Part shown: in pieces, positions 19,187 to 34,788 of the stretch
Layout: each line of letters begins with the position of its first letter
How positions within the stretch are numbered: the stretch's first letter is position 1
NCBI RefSeq assembly: GCF_900197855.1
Contig: NZ_FZMQ01000005.1
Coordinates: forward strand, 24,115-88,114
Reading direction: 5' to 3'
DNA from: Helicobacter cynogastricus
GTDB taxonomy: Bacteria > Campylobacterota > Campylobacteria > Campylobacterales > Helicobacteraceae
DNA: 64,000 bases
Translations under genes and position numbers: made by a program
The notes under the pieces: model-generated
The model's input: the letters and a program-made list of their open reading frames with translations, nothing else
What the model was told of the DNA's origin: nothing
The model's database searches: none

Positions 19187-20497
19187 TTAAGGATTCTGCA
19201 TAAGATCGATGAGTTGTTGGATACTTTGTTGCGCTTCCACAATTTCTTCTTCCTCTTGAAGCATGAAAGCCTCCATAGTGCTTTTCTTATCCATAGCCTC
19301 ATCTAAGTCCCTATCAAAGCCCTGTTGGTAAGAGCCAATACGGATTAAGACCTCATTTTCTTTGAGCAGGGCGTAGAGTTTACGAAATTTGCGTGCAGAC
19401 AGCATGTGCTCATGCGCGCTCACCTCCTTGCTCACCCTTGAGGCAGAGTTTAAAATATTAATAGGGGGGTAGATGCCATGATCGGTCAGCTCACGACTAA
19501 GTACTATGTGTCCATCTAAGATACTGCGTGCTTGATCAGCGATGGGATCAGAGAGATCATCACCTTCCACTAACACGGTGAAAAACGCCGTAATACTCCC
19601 TTTATTTTTCTCCTTGCCTGCGCGCTCCATTAGTTGAGGGAGCAAGGTCAAGGCTGAGGGGGGATAGCCCTTACTGGTGGGGGGTTCGCCCATAGCTAAA
19701 CCGATCTCGCGTTGTGCCATTGCAAAGCGTGTGATTGAATCCATCATAAACAAAACATCATGGCCTTGATTTTTGAAATACTCAGCAACGCTCATCGCGC
19801 AGAACGCGCCGTATTTGCGCATTAAAGGGGAGTCATCGCTAGTGGCCACCACCAAAACCGTGTTTTCCAAATTGCCTTGCAGATTTTTATGAATAAACTC
19901 CGGAATTTCACGCCCCCGCTCGCCAATGAGGGCGATCACTTTAATAGGCGCGCTACACCCACGCACTATCATGCCCATCAGTGTAGATTTGCCCACCCCA
20001 CTACCAGCAAAAATGCCTAGTTTTTGTCCCTTACCACAAGTAAGCAAGGCATCAATGCTCTTTACCCCCACCCCAAAGGGTTCATTAATCACGCCCCGAT
20101 CAAGGGGTTTCATAGGCTCTACCATTACGGGCGCAAAGGCGTTTGCTTGCACAAAGCCTAATCCATCTAGGGGATTGCCCAGCGGATCGAGTACGCGCCC
20201 TAGCAAGCCCTCCCCTACTGGAAAACTCAAGCCCTCCTTGACAAAGAGGACGCGATCCCCCACCTTGCACCCCTCCACAAAGGAAAAGGGCGCAAAGCCA
20301 AATTGACTTTTTTCCACCACCACCACCATGCCTAAGCATTCCTTACCATCGCTGCGTTCTACCCGCACCACATCCCCCACAGAGGGCAAAAAACCCTGCA
20401 CAAAAACCATATTGGGCAGAATTTTACACACCATGCCATAACGAGGAGAAAGATCACGACTGAGTTGTAGGCGGGCTTTGAGCGTTTCTAAGGACAT
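19187..20497 (-). CDS. fliI: Flagellar export ATPase FliI
   Basis: The ATPase of the flagellar type III secretion apparatus, about 436 residues. Walker A GSGVGKST lies in GIFAGSGVGKSTLMG, followed by ALIGERGREIPEF and the Walker B region DVLFMMDSITRFAMAQ. The sequence is close to FliI of H. pylori throughout. I use the ATG at 20497 (MSLETLKARL), which matches the usual N terminus; a GTG two codons earlier is possible. The gene stands alone between nifS and the divergent tig. Confidence 0.94.
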   Translation of the reverse strand: MSLETLKARLQLSRDLSPRYGMVCKILPNMVFVQGFLPSVGDVVRVERSDGKECLGMVVVVEKSQFGFAPFSFVEGCKVGDRVLFVKEGLSFPVGEGLLGRVLDPLGNPLDGLGFVQANAFAPVMVEPMKPLDRGVINEPFGVGVKSIDALLTCGKGQKLGIFAGSGVGKSTLMGMIVRGCSAPIKVIALIGERGREIPEFIHKNLQGNLENTVLVVATSDDSPLMRKYGAFCAMSVAEYFKNQGHDVLFMMDSITRFAMAQREIGLAMGEPPTSKGYPPSALTLLPQLMERAGKEKNKGSITAFFTVLVEGDDLSDPIADQARSILDGHIVLSRELTDHGIYPPINILNSASRVSKEVSAHEHMLSARKFRKLYALLKENEVLIRIGSYQQGFDRDLDEAMDKKSTMEAFMLQEEEEIVEAQQSIQQLIDLMQNP

Positions 20498-20552
20498 TGA
20501 CACCCCCAGTGTTTAATTATCGCTTAACACAGATTTAGCTAGAATGACCCCT

Positions 20553-20558
20553 TATTAT
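20553..20558 (+). promoter_or_regulatory. Candidate -10 for tig
   Basis: TATTAT lies 23 bases before the tig ATG in a 77-base gap that separates tig from the divergent fliI. It is a single-hexamer match only; GGAG near 20571 is the ribosome site. Confidence 0.35.
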
Positions 20559-20580
20559 ACTCAAACCTGAGGAGTTATAG

Positions 20581-21888
20581 ATGGTTTTAGAGACCAAAAA
20601 ACTAGATGGGGCTAATGCACGCGTATATGCCAAGCCCTCCCTTGAAGATTTTAATCAAAAAGCACAAAAAATTGCCAAAAAGATCGCTCAAAAAACAAAA
20701 ATGGATGGTTTTAGAAGGGGCAAAGTGCCTGTCGATATTATCAATCAACGCTATCAAGCTCAAATCCAAGAGGAATCCCAAAAAGAGCTTTTAGATTCTG
20801 TGCTCAAAGCAGGAGTAGAAGATCTCAAAATTACCCCTCAAGAAATGATGGGTAATCCAGCGATAATTAAGTTTGAAAAACAGGATCAGCATTTTGATAT
20901 TGAGCTTAACATTGGTCTCAAGCCCCAAATCGATCTTTCTAATATTGAAACCTGTATCCCTAGCTTTTCTGTGGAGTCTATCACACCTGAGCAGGTTGAA
21001 GAACGCTTGGAACGCTTGGCCAAAGAGAAGGCTATCTTTTCTGACGCACCCGAGCATAGCAAAATTAGCGAGGGACAGGGCGTGGTGTTGGATTTTGAAG
21101 GTCTTTTAGAGGGAAAACCTTTTGAGGGTAATAGTGCTAAAGATTTTGCACTTATTGTAGGCGAAGGGCGTTTACTCAAAGATTTTGAAGAACAGCTTAT
21201 AGGAATGCAAGCAGGGGAAGAAAAAAGCTTTTCTGTACATTTCCCTAAAGATTATGCAAACACCACTTTAGCAGACAAAAAAGCGGTATTCCATGTGAAA
21301 ATTCATAAGATACAGAACCGAGAAATCCCCGCGATTGATGAGGCGTTTATTAAGGCGGTGCTTAACCAAGAAAAAGAACCCACTTTAGAAATGCTCAAAG
21401 ACAGACTTAAAGATCAACTTTTTATGGAAGCCAAGATCAAGCTCTATAATCAAGGGCTTAAGGATCAGTTGGTGGAAAATTTAGAAAAGGCATTGGATTT
21501 TGACTTGCCTCATACGATTGTTGAGCAAGAGTTAGATCTAGTCTTACGCCAATCCTTACAGAATATGTCTAAAGAAGAAGTTGAAGAGTTGCAAAAAGAT
21601 CCCTCTAAGGTGCAAGAAAAGCGAGAAAGTTTTAGAGAGAGAGTGCTCAAAAGTGTCAAGGTTACCTTTATTATTGACGCGTTGGCTAGACAAGAAAATA
21701 TACAAGTAGACGACCAAGAGGTCTTTCAAACCCTCTACTACGAAGCAATGATGACCAATCAAAACCCTCAAAAACTCATCGAGTATTACGACAAGAATTT
21801 AATGCTCCCAGCTGTGAAAATGACCCTCATTGAGGATCGTCTGCTCACATTCTTACTCGATCGACAACTGGCTAAGGCACAGGCATGA
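20581..21888 (+). CDS. tig: Trigger factor (ribosome-associated chaperone, peptidyl-prolyl isomerase)
   Basis: A 435-residue trigger factor. The N-terminal ribosome-binding domain contains the GFRRGKVP signature (residues about 43-50). The FKBP-type isomerase domain lies in the middle ([16 protein letters not shown]), and the C-terminal part is the helical chaperone domain. It binds nascent chains at the ribosome exit. The stop overlaps clpP by four bases, so tig-clpP-def are co-expressed, which is the usual Helicobacter order. Confidence 0.95.
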   Translation: MVLETKKLDGANARVYAKPSLEDFNQKAQKIAKKIAQKTKMDGFRRGKVPVDIINQRYQAQIQEESQKELLDSVLKAGVEDLKITPQEMMGNPAIIKFEKQDQHFDIELNIGLKPQIDLSNIETCIPSFSVESITPEQVEERLERLAKEKAIFSDAPEHSKISEGQGVVLDFEGLLEGKPFEGNSAKDFALIVGEGRLLKDFEEQLIGMQAGEEKSFSVHFPKDYANTTLADKKAVFHVKIHKIQNREIPAIDEAFIKAVLNQEKEPTLEMLKDRLKDQLFMEAKIKLYNQGLKDQLVENLEKALDFDLPHTIVEQELDLVLRQSLQNMSKEEVEELQKDPSKVQEKRESFRERVLKSVKVTFIIDALARQENIQVDDQEVFQTLYYEAMMTNQNPQKLIEYYDKNLMLPAVKMTLIEDRLLTFLLDRQLAKAQA

Positions 21889-22478
21889 ATCATATTCCTT
21901 TTGTGATTGAGAAAACAGGGCGGGGGGAACGCAGTTATGACATTTATTCGCGCTTGCTCAAAGATCGCATTGTGCTTTTGAGCGGAGAGATCAATGATGG
22001 CGTAGCCTCTAGCATTGTTGCTCAACTGCTCTTTTTGGAAGCCGAAGACCCCGAGAAAGATATTAATCTCTATATTAATTCCCCCGGAGGCTCTGTAACT
22101 AGCGGGTTTAGTATTTATGATACCATGAATTATATCCACCCAGACATCTGCACGATCTGCATCGGACAAGCCGCTTCGATGGGCGCATTTTTGCTCAGTT
22201 GTGGGGCTAAGGGCAAACGCTTTTCTCTGCCCCACTCAAGGATTATGATCCACCAGCCACTAGGGGGCACACAGGGACAAGCGAGCAATTTAGCCATTTA
22301 CACTAAAGAAATTTTACGCCTAAAAGATTTGCTCAATCAAATCATGGCGACTAATACCGGTCAACCCTTAGAGAAGATCGAGCAAGACACCGATCGCGAT
22401 TTTTTCATGAGTGCGTTAGAAGCCAAAGAATACGGGATTGTGGACGAAGTGTTGATCAAGAGCTCTAAACAGGCATAA
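21885..22478 (+). CDS. clpP: ClpP protease subunit
   Basis: The serine peptidase core of the Clp protease, 197 residues. Catalytic serine is in GQAASMGAF, histidine in [11 protein letters not shown], and aspartate in the QDTDRDFFM region. Start ATG overlaps tig. It would work with ClpX or ClpA; a second, unusual ClpX-like protein is encoded at 37559-38755 in this window but lacks an obvious ClpP-docking loop. Confidence 0.96.
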   Translation: MNHIPFVIEKTGRGERSYDIYSRLLKDRIVLLSGEINDGVASSIVAQLLFLEAEDPEKDINLYINSPGGSVTSGFSIYDTMNYIHPDICTICIGQAASMGAFLLSCGAKGKRFSLPHSRIMIHQPLGGTQGQASNLAIYTKEILRLKDLLNQIMATNTGQPLEKIEQDTDRDFFMSALEAKEYGIVDEVLIKSSKQA

Positions 22479-22479
22479 A

Positions 22480-23001
22480 ATGGCAATTTTGAAGGTTTTA
22501 CAATATCCTAATAAGAAGTTACGCACGCGTTCTAGTGAAGTACGCGCATTTGATGCGGAATTACACGGCTTTTTAGAGGACATGTATGAAACCATGTTGG
22601 CGCGCAAGGGCATCGGTTTAGCTGCCATTCAGGTAGGCGTGCCCAAGCGTATTCTCATTATCAATCTGCCTCGCGAAGAAGACGAAACTCAACATCCAGA
22701 AGATCGCCTAGAAATCATCAACCCCGTGATCACCCACACGGAGGGAAGCATTCTATGGCGTGAGGGGTGTTTGTCTGTGCCCGAGTTTTACGAAGAGATC
22801 GAAAGACATGCTAATCTCACTCTAGCCTATCAAGACCGCCACGGAGAGTCTAAAATGCTACAGGCTAGCGAGTTGTTGAGCGTAGCAATCCAACATGAAA
22901 TGGATCACCTCAACGGAATTTTATTTGTGGACAAGCTATCCATGCTCAAACGCAAGAAATTTGAAAAGGAATTTAAAAAAGCTCTCAAGAGTGAGGATTA
23001 A
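22480..23001 (+). CDS. def: Peptide deformylase
   Basis: Removes the formyl group from nascent proteins. At 173 residues it shows the three family motifs: [17 protein letters not shown] (metal-binding Cys) and HEMDHLNG (two metal-binding His and catalytic Glu). It starts one base after the clpP stop and its last base is the first base of comM. Grouping with trigger factor makes a nascent-chain handling operon. Confidence 0.96.
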   Translation: MAILKVLQYPNKKLRTRSSEVRAFDAELHGFLEDMYETMLARKGIGLAAIQVGVPKRILIINLPREEDETQHPEDRLEIINPVITHTEGSILWREGCLSVPEFYEEIERHANLTLAYQDRHGESKMLQASELLSVAIQHEMDHLNGILFVDKLSMLKRKKFEKEFKKALKSED

Positions 23002-24524
23002 TGCGCGCCCAAGCGCATGTCAACACCCTTTATTGCGCCACCATGCACGGGGCGAATGCTAAAATTGTAGAGGTGGAGGGGAGCTTTAGCCGTGCCCTGC
23101 CCGCCTTTGTGATCAGTGGGCTAGCTAATAACGCTATTCAAGAATCCAAACAACGCGTACAAGGCGCGTTGCATAATAATGGCTTTACCCTCCCCCCCTT
23201 AAAAATTACCATCAATCTCTCCCCCTCCGATCTGCCCAAAAGTGGGAGTCATTTCGATCTGCCTATGGCACTCTTGGTCGCCTTGCAGAAAAACCCCTTA
23301 AAACATACTTGGTTTGCCTTTGGGGAATTGGGTCTAGATGGCAAGATCAAGCATAGTGATAGCATTTTCCCCATGCTCTTAGACATTGCCCTGCAAGCCC
23401 CTAACGCCCATGTGATCTTGCCTCAAGGCGGACAAGAACTCTTTAGTTTGATTCCTAATCTCCATCTGCACTTTGTGGAGCATTTAAACCAAGCCCTAGA
23501 GCTCATCACCCAAGATAGCCAAGAGTCCTGCACACATATCCCCTACCTCCCCTTTGAAAGTTTAAATATTGGCAACACGCCCTATTACTACACGCATGAT
23601 TTTGCTCTAGATTTTACCGATGTGCGTGGGCAGGAGCGCGCCAAACAAGCCGCTTTAATTGCTGCTGCTGGGATGCATAATATCCTCTTAGAGGGTAGCC
23701 CTGGCTGTGGAAAAAGCATGATTGCCAAGCGCCTACGCTATATTTTACCCCCTAGTTCTCTAAGCGAAATGATCGCCTCCATTAAACTACGCGTTTTAAG
23801 CCAACAAGAGAGCGATTACACCCCATTAAGGAGCTTTAGACATCCTCACCAAAGCGCGTCTAAGTCTAGCATTTTAGGTTCAACTCAGTCTAATCAGCCT
23901 AAACCCGGAGAGATCGCTCTAGCCCATAACGGGGTTTTATTTTTTGATGAACTTCCCCATTTCAAAAAGGACATTTTAGAAGCCTTGCGCGAGCCGATGG
24001 AAAATAACCAGTTGGTGATTTCAAGAGTTACGAGCAAAATTAGTTACGACACTTCTTTTCTTTTCGTGGGAGCGATGAATCCCTGCCCTTGCGGGAATTT
24101 GATGGATAATTTTAAGGTCTGCCGTTGTTTAGAAAGAGACATCATCGCCTATAAAAACCGCTTGAGCGCGCCCTTTTTAGAGCGAATCGACCTTTTTGTG
24201 CAGATGAGTCCTACAGAAGTGGGCGCGCAAAGCACGCACAGCTCCGCATCCATGCACCAGCAAGTTTTAGAGGCTTTTAAAATGCAAAAATCCAGAGGAC
24301 AAACATGTTTAAATGGCAAGTTGAGCGAACAAGAGATCGCTAAGTTTTGCCCTTTGGATTCGCAAGCGCAACATATTTTAGATCAAGCCATTTTGCGCTA
24401 TGGATTTTCTGAGCGCGTGATTGAGCGCACCAAAAAGGTTGCGCGCACTATCGCCGATTTAGCAGGTTCTAGCGTCCTTGAAAAGGCGCACATTCTGCAG
24501 GCACTCCAATTTAGAAAGGTTTAG
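23001..24524 (+). CDS. comM: ComM / YifB-type AAA+ helicase-like protein (Mg-chelatase family)
   Basis: A 507-residue protein of the YifB/ComM family. The N-terminal ChlI-like lid domain ([20 protein letters not shown] split around residues 30-50) is followed by the AAA+ core with Walker A GSPGCGKS and Walker [10 protein letters not shown], and the sensor motif [10 protein letters not shown]. In other bacteria ComM helps branch migration during natural transformation. Natural competence is known in Helicobacter, so that role is plausible here; it is inferred from the family. It overlaps def by one base. Confidence 0.88.
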   Translation: MRAQAHVNTLYCATMHGANAKIVEVEGSFSRALPAFVISGLANNAIQESKQRVQGALHNNGFTLPPLKITINLSPSDLPKSGSHFDLPMALLVALQKNPLKHTWFAFGELGLDGKIKHSDSIFPMLLDIALQAPNAHVILPQGGQELFSLIPNLHLHFVEHLNQALELITQDSQESCTHIPYLPFESLNIGNTPYYYTHDFALDFTDVRGQERAKQAALIAAAGMHNILLEGSPGCGKSMIAKRLRYILPPSSLSEMIASIKLRVLSQQESDYTPLRSFRHPHQSASKSSILGSTQSNQPKPGEIALAHNGVLFFDELPHFKKDILEALREPMENNQLVISRVTSKISYDTSFLFVGAMNPCPCGNLMDNFKVCRCLERDIIAYKNRLSAPFLERIDLFVQMSPTEVGAQSTHSSASMHQQVLEAFKMQKSRGQTCLNGKLSEQEIAKFCPLDSQAQHILDQAILRYGFSERVIERTKKVARTIADLAGSSVLEKAHILQALQFRKV

Positions 24525-24525
24525 C

Positions 24526-26571
24526 ATGCAAAAATACCATTTTACCGGGCTAGATTGCCCTGATTGTGCCAACAAATTAGAGAACGCGCTCAACAAACAA
24601 AGTTATGTCCAAGAGGCGCGTGTGGTTTTTAATACCAACACGCTCTATCTTAAGACCCAAGACATACCCAAAGCCCTAGCCCTCATCAAACAACTAGAAC
24701 CCGAGATGGAGCTCTCTGAGCAAGTACAAAGCGAGTCCAAACCCAGCGCGACACCTTTACTAATCAGTATCGTGCTTTACTTGATCGCAGTGGCCACCAT
24801 CCACTTTAGTACCCAAAATTGGGCACTTTATTTAAGCTATGCAGTCTTAGCAGGCGTGTATGTGGTGGCGGGCAAAGATGTCTTTTTGGGCGCACTGCGT
24901 GCCATTAAAAATAAACAATTTTTTGATGAAAACACTCTCATGCTCAGCGCTACCATCGCTGCCTTTGGCGTGAAAGCGCACGAAGAAGCGGTATCTATTA
25001 TGGTTTTTTATGCCGTAGGGGAGTTTTTACAAAAATTGGCGATTGCGCGCTCTAAACAATCCCTGCACGCACTCTTAGATGTCGCGCCTAATCGCGCCGT
25101 GCGTAAAGTAGGGCAGGAATTGCAAGAGGTTGAGCCCAGCGCGCTAGAAGTTGGGGATATTGTGCTGGTCAAAGTGGGCGAGAAAATCCCTACCGATGGC
25201 GTGGTACTCAGTGGGGAGAGCTTGCTAGATCAAAAAGCTCTCACAGGGGAGTCTCTACCGGTCAATGTCAAGGAACACAGCGCGGTGTTAGGGGGAAGTA
25301 TCAATCTTAAAGGGGTGCTAGAAATCCAAGTCAGTAAGCTCTATGCAGATTCTTCGGTGGCTAAAATCGTGGATTTAGTCTCTAATGCCGTGAGTCAGAA
25401 ATCCCAAACCGAGAAATTCATCACTACTTTTGCGCGCTATTACACTCCAGCGGTGTTTGTGATTGCCCTACTCATTGCTCTTGTCCCTCCCTTGCTAGGG
25501 CATGGAGATTTTGATACTTGGATTTATCGCGGACTCTTTGCTTTGATGGTGAGTTGCCCTTGTGCGCTGGTGATCTCTGTGCCTTTGGGGTATTTTGGAG
25601 GCGTGGGGGCGGCTAGCCGTGCGGGGATTTTGATTAAAAGCGTGCAAACTCTGGAAGCACTTAGTCAGGTGAAAAATATTGCCTTTGATAAGACGGGCAC
25701 TTTGAGCAAGGGAGAGTTTAATGTGGTAGATGTCGTGCCCATCGCACCCTTTAGCAAAGAAGATGTGCTCACCCATGCCGCTTGTGCACAAATTCTCTCC
25801 ACTCACCCCATTGCGATCTCCATTCAAAAAGCCTATAAACGCCAATGCCAGCACGAGGTCAAAGACTACCAAGAGATCGGCGGGCTAGGCGTGCAGGCTA
25901 GCTGCCACTCCCACCTCATCATCGCGGGCAATGATAAAATGTTACACAAATACAACATTCCCCATGACACCTGCAGTTTAGAGGGCACGATCGTGCATGT
26001 GGCTGTGGATGGGCAACATGTGGGCTATATTGTGGTGGCAGACACGCTTAAAGACAATGCTAAAGAGTGTTTAGGCGCGCTCAAACATGCAGGTATTGAA
26101 CACATGTGTATTTTGAGCGGAGATCACGAATACAGCACTAAGCGCGTGGCAACAGAATTAGATTGCCCCTATTATGCAAACCTCTTGCCTGAGGACAAAC
26201 TCAACGCCTTTAAGGAGTTCCAAGCCCAGCATACTCATAAGAGCATGTTTGTGGGCGATGGAATCAACGATGCTCCCACGCTTGCGTGCGCGGATGTGAG
26301 CATGAGTATGGGGAGTGCGAGCCAAATTAGCAAGGAGAGTGCGGATATTGTGATCACTAATAACTCTTTGCAATCCGTGCTCAAAGTCTTTAAGATTGCC
26401 AAGAAGACCAAGCGAATCATCATTGAAAATATTGTCTTTGCGCTAGGAATCAAGGCAATGTTTATTGTCTTGGGCTTTTTTGGAATCGCTACGCTTTGGG
26501 AAGCGGTCTTTGGAGATGTAGGCGTAACCTTGATCGCACTAGCTAATTCTATGCGCACGATGCGTATCTAA
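24526..26571 (+). CDS. cadA: P1B-type heavy-metal ATPase, CadA-like (Zn/Cd/Co export)
   Basis: A 681-residue P1B ATPase. The N-terminal metal-binding domain has GLDCPDC (C11, C14). The membrane CPC motif is in [11 protein letters not shown], the phosphorylated Asp in [10 protein letters not shown], and the hinge in [11 protein letters not shown]. The length and gene neighbourhood (after comM) match H. pylori cadA, which exports Zn, Cd and Co and supports urease activity. I start at the ATG at 24526, two bases after the comM stop; the longer frame from 24478 overlaps comM. A copper-type CopA is the alternative, but context favours CadA. Confidence 0.85.
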   Translation: MQKYHFTGLDCPDCANKLENALNKQSYVQEARVVFNTNTLYLKTQDIPKALALIKQLEPEMELSEQVQSESKPSATPLLISIVLYLIAVATIHFSTQNWALYLSYAVLAGVYVVAGKDVFLGALRAIKNKQFFDENTLMLSATIAAFGVKAHEEAVSIMVFYAVGEFLQKLAIARSKQSLHALLDVAPNRAVRKVGQELQEVEPSALEVGDIVLVKVGEKIPTDGVVLSGESLLDQKALTGESLPVNVKEHSAVLGGSINLKGVLEIQVSKLYADSSVAKIVDLVSNAVSQKSQTEKFITTFARYYTPAVFVIALLIALVPPLLGHGDFDTWIYRGLFALMVSCPCALVISVPLGYFGGVGAASRAGILIKSVQTLEALSQVKNIAFDKTGTLSKGEFNVVDVVPIAPFSKEDVLTHAACAQILSTHPIAISIQKAYKRQCQHEVKDYQEIGGLGVQASCHSHLIIAGNDKMLHKYNIPHDTCSLEGTIVHVAVDGQHVGYIVVADTLKDNAKECLGALKHAGIEHMCILSGDHEYSTKRVATELDCPYYANLLPEDKLNAFKEFQAQHTHKSMFVGDGINDAPTLACADVSMSMGSASQISKESADIVITNNSLQSVLKVFKIAKKTKRIIIENIVFALGIKAMFIVLGFFGIATLWEAVFGDVGVTLIALANSMRTMRI

Positions 26572-26581
26572 AAGAGTAGTC

Positions 26582-31413
<4,832 letters not shown>

Positions 31414-31416
31414 GTT

Positions 31417-31430
31417 GCCCCCTTAGGGGC
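31417..31430. terminator. Short hairpin between convergent queH and the His-rich protein gene
   Basis: GCCCC (31417-31421) pairs with GGGGC (31426-31430) around a four-base loop in the 27-base gap between two convergent stops. The stem is short and has no clear T run, so the call is tentative. Confidence 0.4.
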
Positions 31431-31440
31431 TTGTGAGAAA

Positions 31441-32154
31441 TTAAGAGTGGCGACCTTGAGGGGCATCTCCTCTAGGATTGCCTGCTGGGGCTTGTGCGTG
31501 GGGTGCGCCTCTCATTTGCTGGCCTCCCATTTGTGCATGATCGCCTCTCCCATGGGGTGTTTGGCCTGGTTGTTGGAAGTTGCCCATGTGTTGGGGGTGT
31601 CCCATATGGTGGGGGTGATTCATATGCGCATGGTTACCCATGGGAGAAAATCCGCCCATATGTGCGTGGTGGTGTTGGAAACCACCCATAGGGAATCCAC
31701 AGAAAGGCACAAAGCCACATACAAACATGCCACAAACAGGGGGGAAACCATGAAAGGGCATCCCAAAACCGGCATGGTTAAATCCGTGTGCAGCCCCGTG
31801 TTGGCCAAAAGGCATTTGGCCTTGGAAATTACCTGCGTGAGCTCCAAAGTGCGCGTTAGGGTTGGCATTTTGGAAACCTTGTGCATGGGGGGCCTCTTGG
31901 GAAGCTTGGGCATCAATACCTAGCATAGAGATGAGCGCATCCCTAATTCCTTCAAAGTTTTCTAGTTTTTTAGGGAATTTAAGAGTAAGAACTTCTTGTT
32001 TGCTTTCTTTACTGTAAGCGATTTTCATCTCTGTGAGATTCAAATCCTGCACCTGCACCTCTGTAGCGTTTTGAACGCCTTCTTTTTCAAGTAGTTTAAT
32101 CACATTGTTAATCTGTTTGGAGTTTAGAATCTCCATCGCGTGTTTTTTGTCCAT
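31441..32154 (-). CDS. Histidine/glycine/methionine-rich putative metal-binding protein
   Basis: A 237-residue protein in two parts. Residues 1-80 form a compact, charged helical/strand domain with no family I recognise. Residues 85-237 are low-complexity, with 22 of the 23 histidines, many Met, Gly, Gln and Pro, clusters such as FQHHHAHMGG and MNHPHHMGH, and three cysteines in PVCGMFVCGFVPFCG. It recalls the nickel-storage proteins Hpn and Hpn-2 in style, not in sequence. I start at the ATG at 32154, with AAAAGGAG upstream; a TTG six codons earlier is unlikely. No signal peptide, so it is probably cytoplasmic. Nickel or another soft metal is the inferred ligand. Confidence 0.75.
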   Translation of the reverse strand: MDKKHAMEILNSKQINNVIKLLEKEGVQNATEVQVQDLNLTEMKIAYSKESKQEVLTLKFPKKLENFEGIRDALISMLGIDAQASQEAPHAQGFQNANPNAHFGAHAGNFQGQMPFGQHGAAHGFNHAGFGMPFHGFPPVCGMFVCGFVPFCGFPMGGFQHHHAHMGGFSPMGNHAHMNHPHHMGHPQHMGNFQQPGQTPHGRGDHAQMGGQQMRGAPHAQAPAGNPRGDAPQGRHS

Positions 32155-32215
32155 TTGGACTCCTTTTAACAAATTTTAAAGACATGCACATGCTATTTAA
32201 AATAGACTTAATTAA

Positions 32216-32227
32216 TTATTAAAATAA
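32216..32227. promoter_or_regulatory. AT-rich inverted repeat upstream of the His-rich gene, Fur/NikR-like operator candidate
   Basis: TTATT (32216-32220) and AATAA (32223-32227) form a near-palindrome about 65 bases upstream of the His-rich protein start, in a very AT-rich gap. Helicobacter Fur and NikR sites are AT-rich palindromes of similar look, so metal control is possible. The region is so AT-rich that chance is a real alternative. The rest of the 32155-32366 gap holds nothing else I can name. Confidence 0.25.
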
Positions 32228-32366
32228 TATTAGTTTATTCTTAAATAAAATGCAAGTAGCGTTAAAAAATACCCAATTAAAATCAGAATAGAATTAAAGG
32301 GTAATTTTTAGGGTATCAAATCATCTTTAAAAGTATGAAGAATTAATGGAGTTTTATAAAGGAATA

Positions 32367-33560
32367 TTAAGCAAGCTGATGCAAGAAACCCTTGACATTG
32401 TCCGTATGGTGCAATCCTTTTAAAGATAATTCTTGGGTGATTTGAGAACAATAACTCTCATCAGTCAAAAACATATCGATCTTTTGGGCCATTTCTTGTG
32501 GAGTTTGTACAAAGAAATCATCATGAAAATCTTTAGCAGAATCCATTGTTGCAATAAAAGGGATGCATAGCTGCACACTTTGCATTAACAATACGATAGA
32601 GATTTCAAGATTGGAGGCATTTAGCAATAATTTGGCCTTGCTTAGGAGCTTATACATCTCTTGACGATTGGGCGTGTAGAAAAAGTGAACTGGTTTTTGA
32701 CCATGTGCGCGCTCTAGGTCATGGCGGAGTCGTTGCAAGTGCCCTAAAGTCTGATGAGTGTTAACAGAACCTGCAAGCACTAGGGGAAGTGAGACATGAC
32801 TTAAATAATAACTTTTGAGTACAAAATCTTGCCTACTCTCAGGAGAGAAATCGGCTACATTAACCATGAATGGTTCTGCAAGATTTTCAGGCAAGGAAAC
32901 CGATTCTAAGAATGGGGCTTGTATGGTCTCTATCAAGTCAGCTGTGCGCGTGCAAAGGGGCTTGAGATAATGGTAGGCGCGGCTATTGGGAGATAAAAAC
33001 ACGCATGAATAAGCCTTCAATCTTTCTTTGAGCTTGAGGCGATCTAAGTAGGGGAGAGATCCTCTTTTCTTAAGACCTAGCATGCTTAAGCCAACTTTGA
33101 TCACCTCTTTAAGTAGTCGTTTGCGTGAAAAACAAGCGGTCATAAATGCGTGTTCCTCATGGATTCGCAACGCTTTTTTAGTTGCTTTACAGGTGGCCAA
33201 ATGGGGCAATAAAAGGTCTGTGCTCCAATTTAAAAGCCCCACATTGATCAAAAGGTCGCAAGGAAAGTTGAGCGCAAAATCCTGATAAGCTTGGGTTTCT
33301 CCGGTATAAATCAGAGCATTAGCCACAATGGCAAATGGAATAACAAATAAATTTGATTCTATTTCTATGGCTTGTTTTTCTACACCTCCGCTGTAGACTG
33401 CATGACTAGGGCCTGCTTTTTGAAAAGTGGCATCTGTGATTACATACACTTTATGCCCTTCTTTGGCAAGAGTTATAGTAAAATCATAGTTGATCAGTGC
33501 CGGGATGGTTTGCGATGGATAATACTGAGAGGTGCAAAAGAGGATAGTTTGTAAACCCAT
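32367..33560 (-). CDS. Glycosyltransferase, GT4-like fold
   Basis: A 397-residue protein with a GT-B-like layout: an N-terminal half starting LQTILFCTSQYYPSQTIPA with the phrase FTITLAKEGHKVYVIT, and a C-terminal half with VNVADFSPESRQDFVLKS and a nucleotide-sugar region (NRQEMYKLLSKAKLLLNASNLE, read in two parts). These resemble family 4 glycosyltransferases. The usual E-x7-E is only partly seen (LEISIVLLMQS). It probably acts on a surface glycan such as LPS; acceptor and donor are unknown. It is a single gene, divergent from ilvE. Confidence 0.6.
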   Translation of the reverse strand: MGLQTILFCTSQYYPSQTIPALINYDFTITLAKEGHKVYVITDATFQKAGPSHAVYSGGVEKQAIEIESNLFVIPFAIVANALIYTGETQAYQDFALNFPCDLLINVGLLNWSTDLLLPHLATCKATKKALRIHEEHAFMTACFSRKRLLKEVIKVGLSMLGLKKRGSLPYLDRLKLKERLKAYSCVFLSPNSRAYHYLKPLCTRTADLIETIQAPFLESVSLPENLAEPFMVNVADFSPESRQDFVLKSYYLSHVSLPLVLAGSVNTHQTLGHLQRLRHDLERAHGQKPVHFFYTPNRQEMYKLLSKAKLLLNASNLEISIVLLMQSVQLCIPFIATMDSAKDFHDDFFVQTPQEMAQKIDMFLTDESYCSQITQELSLKGLHHTDNVKGFLHQLA

Positions 33561-33626
33561 GTATTACCTTAACTTAAATATGGCTTATTTGCCGATCTTA
33601 GATTGTTTTTGTTTAAAATCGCCTTG

Positions 33627-33635
33627 TATTATAAA
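33627..33635 (+). promoter_or_regulatory. -10 element of ilvE
   Basis: TATTATAAA holds two overlapping -10-like hexamers (TATTAT and TATAAA) about 21-24 bases before the ilvE ATG. The preceding bases are CCTTG. No -35 match. Confidence 0.4.
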
Positions 33636-33655
33636 AATCATCATTGAGGAAGTTT

Positions 33656-34669
33656 ATGGTCAATTTAGATTGGAATAATTTAGGTTTCGAGTATGTCAAA
33701 ACGGATTTTCGTTTTGTGGCGCATTACAAAGATGGGACATGGTCAAGTGGCGATCTCATTGAGGACAATCAAATAGCCTTACATGAGGCTTCTCCTGCTT
33801 TGCATTATGGCCAACAATGTTTCGAGGGTCTGAAAGCCTATCGGTGGAAGGATGGCTCGATCAATTTATTCCGTCCTGAAGAAAATGCCAAGCGACTTCA
33901 AGAATCTTGCCATCGTCTCTTTATGCCCCCTGTGCCGGTTGATTTGTTTCTCCATGCGTGCACCCAAGTGGTCAAGGCTAATGCAAAATGGGTGGGTCCT
34001 TATGGATCAGGAGCTACCTTTTATTTACGCCCCCTAGTGTTGGGTGTGGGAAAAGGATTAGGTTTGCGCCCAGCTCCTGAATACATGTTTGTTGTTTTTG
34101 GATCGCCAGTAGGATCTTATTTTCAAGGCGGGATGCGCCCGGCTAATTTTATTGTTTCTGAGTTTGACCGCGCTGCGCCTAAGGGCACGGGAGCAGTCAA
34201 AGTAGGGGGTAATTATGCAGCGAGTTTACTCCCGGGAAAATTAGCCAAGGAGCAAGGTTTTAGCGATTGCGTCTATCTTGATCCGGCTACTCACACTAAG
34301 ATCGAAGAAGTGGGTGGGGCAAATTTCTTTGCTATTTCTAAAAAAGAAGTTTTTGTTACCCCCGCTTCCCCCTCGATTCTACCCAGTATTACGCGCAGAT
34401 CTTTAGTCTACCTTGCTAAGGAAAACTTAGGGCTAGAAGTGGTGGAGGGCGATGTTTTCATCGATGCTTTAAAAGATTACAGCGAGGCGGGGGTGTGTGG
34501 GACAGCAGCAGTGATTGTCCCTGTGGGTGGCATTTCTTATCAGGGTCATTTGCATGTTTTTAATCAGGAAAAGGCTGGCCCTATCACCCAAAAACTTTAT
34601 GAAACTTTAGTGGGTATGCAACTTGGTGATCTGAGAGCACCCCAGGGCTGGATTACTAGAGTTGTTTGA
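33656..34669 (+). CDS. ilvE: Branched-chain amino acid aminotransferase
   Basis: A 337-residue class IV PLP aminotransferase that interconverts branched-chain amino and keto acids. [15 protein letters not shown] is the class IV entry motif; the PLP lysine is in [28 protein letters not shown] follows. The start is the ATG at 33656 ([10 protein letters not shown]), which fits other Helicobacter IlvE and has TGAGGA upstream; a TTG four codons earlier is not needed. Downstream, 34670-34788 holds no gene. Confidence 0.93.
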   Translation: MVNLDWNNLGFEYVKTDFRFVAHYKDGTWSSGDLIEDNQIALHEASPALHYGQQCFEGLKAYRWKDGSINLFRPEENAKRLQESCHRLFMPPVPVDLFLHACTQVVKANAKWVGPYGSGATFYLRPLVLGVGKGLGLRPAPEYMFVVFGSPVGSYFQGGMRPANFIVSEFDRAAPKGTGAVKVGGNYAASLLPGKLAKEQGFSDCVYLDPATHTKIEEVGGANFFAISKKEVFVTPASPSILPSITRRSLVYLAKENLGLEVVEGDVFIDALKDYSEAGVCGTAAVIVPVGGISYQGHLHVFNQEKAGPITQKLYETLVGMQLGDLRAPQGWITRVV

Positions 34670-34788
34670 TTAAAGTTACCAACCCCCATTTAACTTTCTA
34701 AACCTAGAGTTTGTGGGGATAAGTGCGATCGTTAGCTCATTTTTTATTTTTAAATTGTCATGTAAGAATAATAAAACATACGCGTTAA

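Noticed and set aside
31447..31923. Plus-strand open frames opposite the His-rich gene
   Set aside because: They arise from the biased codon content of the His/Gly-rich tail and show no independent coding features.
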